From Clostridiales bacterium (GTDB taxonomy: Bacteria; Bacillota; Clostridia; Lachnospirales; Lachnospiraceae): a stretch of DNA of 64,000 nucleotides. Made by a program: the position numbers and the translations under genes. Location: the NCBI GenBank assembly GCA_019424245.1, contig JAHYZV010000001.1:124001-188000 (forward strand), in the 5' to 3' direction. How positions within the stretch are numbered: the first letter of the stretch is position 1; each line of letters starts with the position of its first letter. A model generated the notes under the pieces. The model saw nothing but the letters and a program-made list of their open reading frames with translations. It was not told the DNA's origin and searched no databases. Shown here in pieces: positions 35,938 to 42,733 of the stretch.

Positions 35938-36750
35938 ATGAGTGAAGTTATAGTTGTAACATCAGGAAAGGGCGGAGTAGGTAAGACTACAACCACAGCT
36001 AATATTGGTACGGGCCTTGCTAAACTTGGAAAGAAGGTCGTTATGATTGACACAGATACAGGCCTTAGAAATCTTGATGTTGTATTAGGACTCGAAAACC
36101 GTATTGTATATAATCTTGTTGATGTCGTTGAAGGTAACTGCCGATTAAAGCAGGCTATGATTGCTGACAAGAGATGTCCTAATCTGTTTCTTTTACCAAC
36201 AGCACAGACAAGAGATAAGTCAGCTGTGACACCTGAACAGATGATTAAGGTTATTGATGAAATTAAGAATGATCCTGAAGGATTTGACTACATAATTCTT
36301 GATTGTCCTGCAGGGATTGAGCAGGGATTCCAGAATGCAATTGCTGGTGCAGACAGAGCTTTAGTTGTTACTACACCAGAGGTTTCTGCTATCAGGGACG
36401 CTGACAGAATTGTAGGACTCCTTGACGCTCACGGACTTCAGAATCATGAAGATTTAATTGTAAACAGAATCAGAATGGATATGGTAAACAGAGGCGAGAT
36501 GATGTCTATTGATGATGTTAATGATATTTTACAGCTTAATGTTATTGGAGCTGTTCCAGATGATGAAAATATCGTTGTGGCAACTAATAAGGGACAGCCA
36601 CTTGTAGGAGATGATTCTCTCGCAGGACAGGCATACATGAATATCTGCCGTAGAATTACCGGTGAGGAGATTCCATTCCTTGATCTTAATGGTAAGGGAG
36701 GTTTCTTTAAGAAGCTTTCTTCACTTTTTAAGAGTGATAAGAAGAATTAA
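35938..36750 (+). CDS. minD: Septum site-determining ATPase MinD
   Basis: MinD (270 residues) is a membrane-bound ATPase that carries MinC and is displaced by MinE. The deviant Walker A is 'SGKGGVGKTTTTANIG' at the N-terminus, 'MIDTDTGLRNLDVVLGLE' follows, and 'YIILDCPAGIEQGFQNA' is the switch II region. The C-terminal amphipathic membrane-targeting helix is visible as 'GGFFKKLSSLFKSDKKN'. TGGAGG lies 7 bases before the ATG. Confidence 0.96.
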   Translation: MSEVIVVTSGKGGVGKTTTTANIGTGLAKLGKKVVMIDTDTGLRNLDVVLGLENRIVYNLVDVVEGNCRLKQAMIADKRCPNLFLLPTAQTRDKSAVTPEQMIKVIDEIKNDPEGFDYIILDCPAGIEQGFQNAIAGADRALVVTTPEVSAIRDADRIVGLLDAHGLQNHEDLIVNRIRMDMVNRGEMMSIDDVNDILQLNVIGAVPDDENIVVATNKGQPLVGDDSLAGQAYMNICRRITGEEIPFLDLNGKGGFFKKLSSLFKSDKKN

Positions 36751-36798
36751 TATGTATTATAATAAGTCACATATGGCTTATTCAGGGAGGGATTAAAT

Positions 36799-37074
36799 AT
36801 GGGATTACTTGATTTATTTAAGAAAAAAGGTTCAAGTGATGTAGCTAAGGACAGATTAAAGCTTTTGCTTGTTTCTGACAGAGCTAACTGTTCACCAGAG
36901 GTTATGGAAATGATTAAGAATGATATTATTAAAGTCATTTCAAAGTATATGGAAATTGATACAGATGGTCTTGATATTCAGATTACATCAACGGAATCTG
37001 ATACTAACAATGGTTCTGTACCAGCAATTTTCGCTAATATTCCAATTAAGGATATGAGAAACAGCGAAAAGTAA
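36799..37074 (+). CDS. minE: Cell division topological specificity factor MinE
   Basis: MinE (91 residues) stimulates MinD ATPase and confines MinCD to the poles. The N-terminal amphipathic segment 'GLLDLFKKKG' and the MinD-contact helix 'AKDRLKLLLVSDRANCSPEVMEMIKNDI' (residues 15-43) are typical, followed by the beta dimerisation part 'IDTDGLDIQITS'. AGGGAGGG precedes the ATG. It completes the minCDE set. Confidence 0.93.
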   Translation: MGLLDLFKKKGSSDVAKDRLKLLLVSDRANCSPEVMEMIKNDIIKVISKYMEIDTDGLDIQITSTESDTNNGSVPAIFANIPIKDMRNSEK

Positions 37075-37087
37075 TAAGGGTTTTATT

Positions 37088-38248
37088 ATGTTAAAAAAAT
37101 ATAAATTGCGTTCATACAACTTTATATTGGTATTTATTCTGATTGTAACATCAGTATTTGCTCTTGCTGTGGTTAATAGTGCCAACAGTGCATATACAGT
37201 AAAGCAGGGGGCAGGTATTGCAATATCGTTTATAATAATGATTATTGTTTCATTTATTGATTATAATTGGATATTAAAGTATTACTGGATATGGTATGCA
37301 ATAGTTACTATTATGCTTATAGGTGTTCTTACAGTGTTTGGACATGGTTCACATGGAGCTACCAGATGGTTTAAGATAGGACCGGTACAGTTGCAGCCAT
37401 CTGAATTTTTAAAGCTGGCACTTATTTTGTTAGTTGCAAAACTTGTTGCAGCAAATAAAGAAAAGCTTAATTCAATTAAGTTTCTCTTATTAATAGCATG
37501 TCTTACATTGTTTCCTATATTACTAGTTGCATTACAGCCTAATCTTTCAACAGCAATACTTTTGACACTTATTGTCATTGCTATGCTTTATTGTTCAGGA
37601 GTAAGCTATAAGATTTTTGGTATTGCAATTCTTGTTGCAATACCGGTTTTATCAGCATTTCTGATATATGTTGTATCAGTTGAACACCCAATCCTTATAG
37701 AGGATTATCAAAGAAAACGAATTGTTGATTTTATTGAAGGTAAGTCAGAAGAAGTTGATATGAATGATGCAGGAACATATCAGCAGGCATATGCTGTTCA
37801 GGCTATTGGTTCTGGTCAGCTTTATGGTAAAGGTCTTAATAATAATGATACTTCTTCTTTAAAGAATGCCGGATATATTGCAGAAGCCCAGAATGACTTT
37901 ATATTTGCAGTAATAGGTGAAGAATTAGGCTTTACCGGAAGTTGTATTACAATTTTTTTATTGTTTCTGATTGTTCTGGAGTGTATAATAGTAGCTGTGA
38001 GAGCAAGGAATTTTGAAGGAAGGCTGATATGTTGTGGTGTAGCAATATATATTGGATTTCAGACATTTATTAATATAGGTGTTGTTTCATGGATACTTCC
38101 TAATACTGGAGTTCCATTACCTTTCTTTAGTTGTGGTATCACATCTTTACTTACATTATTCATAGCTATGGGCATTGTACTCAATGTAAGTCTGCAAAGA
38201 AATGTTGAAAGAGATGATGATATGTTTGCAGATGATTTCAGAGGATAG
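37088..38248 (+). CDS. rodA: SEDS-family glycosyltransferase RodA
   Basis: Polytopic SEDS protein of 386 residues with about ten membrane helices, a lipid II polymerase. Conserved stretches: 'ATRWFKIGPVQLQPSEFLKLALIL' (about 96-119), 'LQPNLSTAILL' (about 155), 'GSGQLYGKGLNN', 'QNDFIFAVIGEELGFTG' (about 268-284) and 'GVPLPFFSCGITSLLTLF' (about 341). Position next to mreBCD/PBP2 and lack of the FtsW-type tail favour RodA over FtsW. It starts 13 bases after minE. Confidence 0.88.
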   Translation: MLKKYKLRSYNFILVFILIVTSVFALAVVNSANSAYTVKQGAGIAISFIIMIIVSFIDYNWILKYYWIWYAIVTIMLIGVLTVFGHGSHGATRWFKIGPVQLQPSEFLKLALILLVAKLVAANKEKLNSIKFLLLIACLTLFPILLVALQPNLSTAILLTLIVIAMLYCSGVSYKIFGIAILVAIPVLSAFLIYVVSVEHPILIEDYQRKRIVDFIEGKSEEVDMNDAGTYQQAYAVQAIGSGQLYGKGLNNNDTSSLKNAGYIAEAQNDFIFAVIGEELGFTGSCITIFLLFLIVLECIIVAVRARNFEGRLICCGVAIYIGFQTFINIGVVSWILPNTGVPLPFFSCGITSLLTLFIAMGIVLNVSLQRNVERDDDMFADDFRG

Positions 38249-38288
38249 CTTTTATACATTTTAATTTATACATTAGGGGGAAGCTTAA

Positions 38289-38684
38289 ATGAACATTGGT
38301 TTAATAGCACATGATTCTAAGAAAAAATTAATGCAGAATTTCTGTATAGCATATAAGGGTATTCTTAATAAGAATCAGCTTTTTGCTACAGGTACAACAG
38401 GGAGGCTTATTGAAGAAGTTACTAATTTATCGATACATAAGTTTCTTGCCGGACATCTTGGTGGTGACCAGCAGTTATGTGCACAGATTGAACATAACCA
38501 GATAGATCTTGTTATTTTTCTTAGAGAGGCAGAGAATCCTTTAGCACATGAACCGGATTCTGATAATATATGCAAACTTTGCGATATGTATAATATTCCA
38601 TTGGCCACTAATCTTGCAACAGCAGAATTGCTTGTTAAATCTCTTGAGAGAGGCGATATGGAATGGCGTGAAATTTATCAGTAG
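38289..38684 (+). CDS. mgsA: Methylglyoxal synthase
   Basis: MgsA (131 residues) turns dihydroxyacetone phosphate into methylglyoxal and phosphate, a bypass of lower glycolysis. Visible: 'IALIAHD'-type opening ('IGLIAHDSKKK'), 'FATGTTGRLIEE', the catalytic Asp in 'GHLGGDQQL' and 'NIPLATNLATAELLV'. The segment that reads FFWDPLNAVPHDPD in E. coli is 'FLREAENPLAHEPD' here: His98 and Asp101 equivalents are kept but Asp91 is replaced by Glu. GGGGGAAG precedes the ATG. It closes the plus-strand half of the window. Confidence 0.92.
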   Translation: MNIGLIAHDSKKKLMQNFCIAYKGILNKNQLFATGTTGRLIEEVTNLSIHKFLAGHLGGDQQLCAQIEHNQIDLVIFLREAENPLAHEPDSDNICKLCDMYNIPLATNLATAELLVKSLERGDMEWREIYQ

Positions 38685-38699
38685 AATAATTAAAATAAT

Positions 38700-38748
38700 A
38701 AAAGGTGATATTCTGCCACATAATAGTGGAAGAGTATCATCTTTTATT
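38700..38748. terminator. Bidirectional terminator between mgsA and the recombinase gene
   Basis: AAAAGGTGATA (38700-38710) pairs with TATCATCTTTT (38735-38745), with an inner CCAC/GTGG. A-rich on the left and T-rich on the right, it can serve both converging genes. Confidence 0.75.
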
Positions 38749-38753
38749 TATTG

Positions 38754-39803
38754 TCAATCTTTTCTTAACTTGACAATGTTTCTTGCAGAACGCTTGTTTT
38801 CTTCTACAATCTCTGCATAATGCTTCCGTGTAGTATTAACATCTTTATGTCCTAAAACATCAGCAACAAGATATATATCCTGGCTTTCCTGATATAGATT
38901 AGTACCATAAGTACTTCGAAGCTTATGCGGGGTAATATGCTTTACAGTTGTAACAGTCTGGGCATATTTCTTAACAAGAAGTTCAACGGATCGCACACAT
39001 AGACGCTTCTTTTTGGCTGATATGAATAGCGCATTCTCATGTCCTTCATCAGGCGTTAAATTCTTTCTTTCTTCAAGATAATTAAGAAGTGCTTCACGGA
39101 CTTCGTCACCAAAGTATACAAAGCTTTCAGAGCCACCTTTTCTTATAACTCTGATTCTGTCATTATCAAAATCTACATCATTAATATCTAATCCAACACA
39201 TTCTGATACACGGATACCAGTTCCGAGCATAAGTGTAAGGAGAGCCAGATCACGCGTCTTAAGCTTTTCATGGCTTTGGAGCTGTGTTTTGGTAAGTTTA
39301 TTGCCAGATTCCACATTATCAAGAAATTCAGCTACCTCATTAGGCTCCATTCTTATAATAGCTTTTTCATGAATTTTAGGCATATCAACCTTTATAGTCG
39401 GATTCAAACTGATTATTTCATAACGGCAGTAATATTCATAAAAACGTCTTAGAGCACATAATTTACGCTTGGCAGCACTTTCTGAGTTCGTTATATCACG
39501 ACCGTTCTTCTTATATAACTTTACATGTCGTAAGTATCTGGTTATATCTGTACCATCTATTTTTTCTAAATCCTGTGGTTTAAAGTCTTTCATTGCATAT
39601 GAACTGAACTTAGGTATGCATTCAATGAGAAATTCAAAAAAACCTTTAATATCCATTGCATAGGCAACTTTAGTTCTTGGCTGCTTATTAAATTCAAGAC
39701 TATCAAAATACTGTGTACAGAAATCCGGTAATATATCAAGTAATTCATTAAGCTTTTTCTTGTACTTGATGTTTTGTTGTTCTGTGTATGTTTTTTCAGC
39801 CAT
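38754..39803 (-). CDS. Tyrosine recombinase (XerC/D-like)
   Basis: Site-specific tyrosine recombinase of 349 residues. The N-terminal SAM-like DNA-binding domain (about 20-130) is followed by the catalytic domain with all active residues: Arg in 'GTGIRVSECVGLD', Lys in 'VIRKGG', 'HKLRSTYG', 'LGHKDVNTT' and the Tyr nucleophile in 'RKHYAEIV'. It could be a chromosome-dimer Xer recombinase or a solitary integrase; no other phage or conjugation gene is nearby, which favours the former. The start at 39803 follows GGAGG. A promoter at 39881-39909 and a strong hairpin lie just upstream. Confidence 0.88.
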   Translation of the reverse strand: MAEKTYTEQQNIKYKKKLNELLDILPDFCTQYFDSLEFNKQPRTKVAYAMDIKGFFEFLIECIPKFSSYAMKDFKPQDLEKIDGTDITRYLRHVKLYKKNGRDITNSESAAKRKLCALRRFYEYYCRYEIISLNPTIKVDMPKIHEKAIIRMEPNEVAEFLDNVESGNKLTKTQLQSHEKLKTRDLALLTLMLGTGIRVSECVGLDINDVDFDNDRIRVIRKGGSESFVYFGDEVREALLNYLEERKNLTPDEGHENALFISAKKKRLCVRSVELLVKKYAQTVTTVKHITPHKLRSTYGTNLYQESQDIYLVADVLGHKDVNTTRKHYAEIVEENKRSARNIVKLRKD

Positions 39804-39821
39804 TAAGAATACCTCCATATA

Positions 39822-39868
39822 TAAAAAATACTAATCACTTCGTTAAACCTGACTTTAGCGAAGTGATT
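39822..39868 (-). terminator. Strong hairpin downstream of the DEAD-box gene, upstream of the recombinase
   Basis: A 15-bp stem, AATCACTTCGTTAAA (39833-39847) with TTTAGCGAAGTGATT (39854-39868) and a single G-T pair, has a 6-base loop. On the minus strand it is followed by AGTATTTTTTATA, a proper T-run, so it should stop transcription of the helicase gene. Confidence 0.85.
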
Positions 39869-39880
39869 ACTGCATGGATA

Positions 39881-39909
39881 ATTATACTCTGCAATCTCTT
39901 ATTTTGCAA
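39881..39909 (-). promoter_or_regulatory. Promoter for the recombinase, located upstream of the hairpin
   Basis: On the minus strand TTGCAA (39909-39904) and TATAAT (39886-39881) are 17 bases apart, overlapping the end of the helicase gene. The start near 39874 would place the terminator-like hairpin at the very 5' end of the transcript. Confidence 0.55.
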
Positions 39910-41044
39910 CTAATTTCCCCTGATAGAGCTTCTTAGTGACTATATTGATGTGAAATGCTTTCTGGTATAATTTAATTTTGTTAAGTTCATTATCAGTTAT
40001 AATTGATATACACGTTCCTGTGTTCCCATTACGTCCACAGCGTCCACATCTGTGAATATATTCCTTATTGTCCTCAGGAAGGTTTACATTAATTACTGTA
40101 TCAATATTATCAATCTGAAGTCCTCTGGCTGCTATATCTGTTGCAATAAGGAGCTGAATCTTTCCACTTCTGAAATTCTCTATTGCAGCTTTCTTGGCTG
40201 AATTATCTTTATTACCGGCAATTGAAGCTACATTGTAATGATGATATTCAAGCTTCTGAAGGGATTCTTCCAGATCATACTTGGAATTAACAAATATAAT
40301 TGCTTTCTCTGGTTTAACAGCTTTAATAATCTTTCTTAAAGTTTCAATTCGTTCCCTTCTGTCAGAAATAACGCTTATATGCTTGATTGTAGAAGGAATC
40401 TGACTTGTATTACCAGAATTACTGTTAATATCAATGAATATTGGTTTGAAACACAAAGTATTAGTTCTTGTCTTCTTATCTACGCTTGCAGAGAATAAAA
40501 GAACCTGTGTGAACTTCATTAAAGACTTTCTAATTGCTTCTACATCCTGAATAAATGTCTTATCAAAGAGCTTGTCTGCCTCATCTAGAACAAGAGTCTT
40601 AACCTCATGTACTTTAATCTTCTTGTTACTTATAAGCTGATGTATGCGGTTAGGTGTTCCGATAATTATTGCAGGCTTATTAGATTTAATAGAATCAATC
40701 TGTCTTGATATATTCACATCTCCTATTAATGCAACAGATGAAAATGTATTATCCATATGTGCAAAGATATCTTTAAGCGTATTATTGACCTGTATTGCAA
40801 GCTCTGCTGTTGGAACAAGAACAACGGCCTGAATATTATGAGTATTACTCTTTAATCTGTTAATAATCGGGATAAGATATGCAAGTGTCTTACCTGTTCC
40901 GGTTGATGAACAAGCTATAATATCGCGGTTGTCCATTATATGCTTATACGTCTGACGCTGTATTTCGGTCATATCGACGATTTTATTATCTGAAAGATAA
41001 TCTGATACACCCTGAGAGATAGTCTCTATATCGCTAAATTTCAT
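39899..41044 (-). CDS. DEAD-box RNA helicase
   Basis: ATP-dependent RNA helicase of 381 residues consisting of the two RecA-like domains with no C-terminal extension. Motifs: Q-motif 'MTEIQRQTYKHI', motif I 'SSTGTGKTLAYLIP', 'VLVPTAELA', motif II 'LVLDEADKLFD', motif III 'LFSASVDK' (SAS instead of SAT), 'ATDIAARGLQIDNI' and motif VI 'HRCGRCGRNG'. It probably serves RNA unwinding in ribosome assembly or decay; the lack of an RNA-binding tail leaves the target open. It has its own promoter (41081-41108) and terminator. Confidence 0.93.
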   Translation of the reverse strand: MKFSDIETISQGVSDYLSDNKIVDMTEIQRQTYKHIMDNRDIIACSSTGTGKTLAYLIPIINRLKSNTHNIQAVVLVPTAELAIQVNNTLKDIFAHMDNTFSSVALIGDVNISRQIDSIKSNKPAIIIGTPNRIHQLISNKKIKVHEVKTLVLDEADKLFDKTFIQDVEAIRKSLMKFTQVLLFSASVDKKTRTNTLCFKPIFIDINSNSGNTSQIPSTIKHISVISDRRERIETLRKIIKAVKPEKAIIFVNSKYDLEESLQKLEYHHYNVASIAGNKDNSAKKAAIENFRSGKIQLLIATDIAARGLQIDNIDTVINVNLPEDNKEYIHRCGRCGRNGNTGTCISIITDNELNKIKLYQKAFHINIVTKKLYQGKLVAK

Positions 41045-41080
41045 AGTTAATCTCCTTATAAATAAATTATTAAATATTAA

Positions 41081-41108
41081 GTTATATCTACAGCCATTTT
41101 GCTATCAA
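41081..41108 (-). promoter_or_regulatory. Promoter of the DEAD-box helicase gene
   Basis: On the minus strand TTGATA (41108-41103) and TATAAC (41086-41081), 16 bases apart, each one base from consensus. AAGGAG precedes the ATG. Confidence 0.6.
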
Positions 41109-41119
41109 TAAATTTTAAC

Positions 41120-41163
41120 AAAAATGCAGTGAAAAGTCCAATATTAAGTAGCTTTTCACTGCA
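41120..41163 (-). terminator. Terminator of the YneA-like gene
   Basis: TGCAGTGAAAAG and CTTTTCACTGCA form a perfect 12-bp stem around a 15-base loop, followed on the minus strand by TTTTTG. Confidence 0.85.
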
Positions 41164-41190
41164 TGCGGGAAATGTATATGCAATTAGATA

Positions 41191-41568
41191 TTATCTTATC
41201 TCAGTTGAATAATAATATATTACAAGATTCTTACCTGAATGGATTGTGTCAGATGATAAATCATTCATCTGCATTATATTGTTAATATATGAAGCTGTAT
41301 CTTCATCCCCATTATTATATCTGTCAGCAAGTGACCATAATGTATCATTATCTTCTACAGATACTGTTGTGTAATACTTATATGTTCGTGTTCTGTTCGA
41401 GTCATCAGAAGCCTTGACAATAATGCCTCCAATAGAAACGGCAAATATAAGAATTGAACATATAATAACCATTCTTAATGACTTGACAGTCATCTGTCTG
41501 TTTCTTCTGCGTCTGTCGCTTCTTTTCTTAGCTGTTGCTCTTCTATATGTGTATTCTGAATTATTCAT
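41191..41568 (-). CDS. YneA-like LysM protein, candidate SOS cell-division inhibitor
   Basis: A 125-residue protein with a very basic N-terminus ('AKKRSDRRRRNR'), one membrane helix (about 33-53, 'MVIICSILIFAVSIGGIIVKA') and an extracytoplasmic LysM-like domain (about 68-118, 'VEDNDTLWSLADRYNN', 'MNDLSSDTIHSGKNLVI'). This layout and the position divergent from lexA match YneA, the Bacillus SOS protein that delays division after DNA damage. The start at 41568 has GGAGG upstream. Its promoter has a consensus -35/-10 with a LexA-box candidate in the spacer, so damage induction is likely. Confidence 0.82.
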   Translation of the reverse strand: MNNSEYTYRRATAKKRSDRRRRNRQMTVKSLRMVIICSILIFAVSIGGIIVKASDDSNRTRTYKYYTTVSVEDNDTLWSLADRYNNGDEDTASYINNIMQMNDLSSDTIHSGKNLVIYYYSTEIR

Positions 41569-41585
41569 ATGTAAAACCTCCAATC

Positions 41586-41597
41586 AAACAAGTGTTC
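41586..41597. promoter_or_regulatory. LexA-box candidate a
   Basis: AAAC-N4-GTTC, one mismatch from the Gram-positive GAAC-N4-GTTC core. It lies downstream of the YneA-like promoter in the 5' untranslated region. Confidence 0.5.
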
Positions 41598-41612
41598 TGC
41601 TGTTATGAGTTG

Positions 41613-41641
41613 ATTATATAATCAGAACATGCGTTTGTCAA
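41613..41641 (-). promoter_or_regulatory. Consensus promoter of the YneA-like gene
   Basis: On the minus strand TTGACA (41641-41636), 17 bases, TATAAT (41618-41613): a full sigma-A consensus. Such a strong promoter would need tight repression, and a LexA-box candidate lies in its spacer. Confidence 0.85.
41625..41636. promoter_or_regulatory. LexA-box candidate b in the promoter spacer
   Basis: GAAC-ATGC-GTTT on the plus strand (AAAC-GCAT-GTTC on the minus), one base from the core consensus, sitting between -35 and -10 of the YneA-like promoter. Confidence 0.65.
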
Positions 41642-41649
41642 TAAAAATC

Positions 41650-41674
41650 GAACAAATTTTCCGAACATTTTTTC
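41650..41674. promoter_or_regulatory. Tandem LexA-like half-conserved sites c and d
   Basis: GAAC-AAAT-TTTC (41650-41661) and GAAC-ATTT-TTTC (41663-41674) lie one base apart. Each has a perfect GAAC arm and a degraded second arm. They lie between the two divergent promoters. Confidence 0.4.
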
Positions 41675-41678
41675 AGAA

Positions 41679-41714
41679 ATTATGTTTGCACATAATGTAT
41701 AAATGTGGTAAAAT
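41679..41714 (+). promoter_or_regulatory. lexA promoter with overlapping palindrome
   Basis: TAAAAT (41709-41714) with TG before it forms an extended -10; TTGCAC (41686-41691) is a weak -35 with 17 bases spacing. The perfect palindrome ATTATGT-TTGC-ACATAAT (41679-41696) covers the -35. It is not a LexA-type sequence. Confidence 0.55.
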
Positions 41715-41745
41715 TATTTAAAAGAATTTAATGGAGGTTCGTAAT

Positions 41746-42366
41746 ATGGCATATGGCAGAATAACTCAGAAACAGTCTGAGATTCTTGAATATATTAAAT
41801 CACAGATTCTTAACAAAGGATATCCACCATCAGTAAGGGATATATGTCAGGCAGTTAATCTTAAGTCTACATCATCTGTTCACGCACATCTTGAGTCTTT
41901 GGAGAAGAATGGATATATAAGAAGAGACCCGACTAAGTCGCGTACAATAGAGATAATTGATGATAACTTTAATCTTTCAAGGAGAGAGGTTGTTAATATT
42001 CCGTTATTAGGTCAGGTTGCCGCAGGACAGCCACTTCTTGCCGTTGAGAATATAACAGAGTACTTTCCTATTCCATCTGAATACATGCCAGGTGGAGAGG
42101 TATTCATGTTAAAGGTCAAGGGTGACAGCATGATTAATATGGGAATCTACGAAGGCGATCAGATAATAGTAAGAAAGCAGAATACAGCTTCTAATGGAGA
42201 AGTAATTGTTGCACTAGTAGATGATTCAGCAACAGTCAAGCGTTTTTACAAGGAGAACGGACACATAAGACTCCAGCCAGAGAACGATTTCATGGACCCA
42301 ATCATCGTAGATGACTGCGAGATATTAGGAAAAGTAATAGGTCTCATCAGACTAGGCATAGATTAA
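41746..42366 (+). CDS. lexA: SOS repressor LexA
   Basis: LexA (206 residues) represses DNA-damage genes until RecA filaments trigger its self-cleavage. The winged helix-turn-helix covers about 1-65 ('PPSVRDICQAVNLKSTSSVHAHL'-type recognition region at 27-49). The cleavage site Ala93-Gly94 is in 'GQVAAGQP', and the catalytic pair is Ser128 ('KGDSMI') and Lys165 ('TVKRF'). The ATG at 41746 is preferred over 41731, which is itself part of the TGGAGG ribosome site. It is divergent from the YneA-like gene, as in Bacillus. Confidence 0.96.
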   Translation: MAYGRITQKQSEILEYIKSQILNKGYPPSVRDICQAVNLKSTSSVHAHLESLEKNGYIRRDPTKSRTIEIIDDNFNLSRREVVNIPLLGQVAAGQPLLAVENITEYFPIPSEYMPGGEVFMLKVKGDSMINMGIYEGDQIIVRKQNTASNGEVIVALVDDSATVKRFYKENGHIRLQPENDFMDPIIVDDCEILGKVIGLIRLGID

Positions 42367-42383
42367 TTTTAATCCCTATGAAA

Positions 42384-42507
42384 ATCCAGCCATAGATATA
42401 TAAGAAATTCGATAACCAGCCTTGAGAGCTTGGTGAGCTGCCAAAGCAGCAAAACAAGCTCTCAAGGCGTCCGGATTTAAATATATCTATAGCTGGATAT
42501 ATTTTTA
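42384..42507. repeat. Large imperfect palindromic element 1 (possible structured RNA)
   Basis: Outer 18-base arms ATCCAGCC... (42384-42401) and ...AGCTGGAT (42481-42498) match with one mismatch. Inside are AAATTCG/CGGATTT, a perfect 13-bp stem CCTTGAGAGCTTG/CAAGCTCTCAAGG and an apical GCTGC-CAAA-GCAGC. The whole 115 bases fold into one long hairpin, followed by ATTTTTAT. It lies directly after lexA and may act as its terminator, but it is far larger than one. It shares core words with element 2. Confidence 0.7.
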
Positions 42508-42548
42508 TATTATCACCAATTAACAACCTGTAATACATTGCAGTGCAG

Positions 42549-42718
42549 CCTCCCGTGAGAATACGAAGCCGGAGGTATATAGATAATCAGAACCGTTTGA
42601 GGACGCCGGCACTTGGTAAGCTGCTGCAGGCAGCGAACCTAGTACCGCTGCGTCCGAGACCGAGCGAAAGCGGGTTCTGATTATTTATATACCTCCGGCA
42701 GAGTTCCCTCCCGGGAAG
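42549..42718. repeat. Large imperfect palindromic element 2 with a three-way junction (possible structured RNA or mobile repeat)
   Basis: Arms of 27 bases (42568-42594 and 42673-42699) pair completely with one G-T. They enclose a helix GGACGC/GCGTCC topped by a symmetric stem of GG, ACT, GGT and GCTGC blocks separated by matched mismatches, and a second small hairpin GC-GAAA-GC with a GNRA-type loop. Weaker pairing (CTCCCGTGAG with CTCCCGGGAAG) extends outward to about 42549-42718. The element is GC-richer than the surroundings and ends 15 bases before the rsfS stop. The gap between lexA and rsfS contains no plausible gene. Confidence 0.75.
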
Positions 42719-42733
42719 CCACTTAAGCAGTAT

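Noticed and set aside
38754..39803. Prophage or integrative element marked by the tyrosine recombinase
   Set aside because: No structural, replication or conjugation genes and no attachment repeats around it; neighbours are core genes.
42540..42720. Possible tRNA or small gene in the lexA-rsfS gap
   Set aside because: No cloverleaf with T-loop GTTC/GATTC at the right distance and no frame with a start and ribosome site; the pairing is a long palindrome instead.
39800..42720. A dif site near the recombinase
   Set aside because: I found no 28-base sequence with both Xer arms; the ATTATGT/ACATAAT palindrome does not fit the dif layout.
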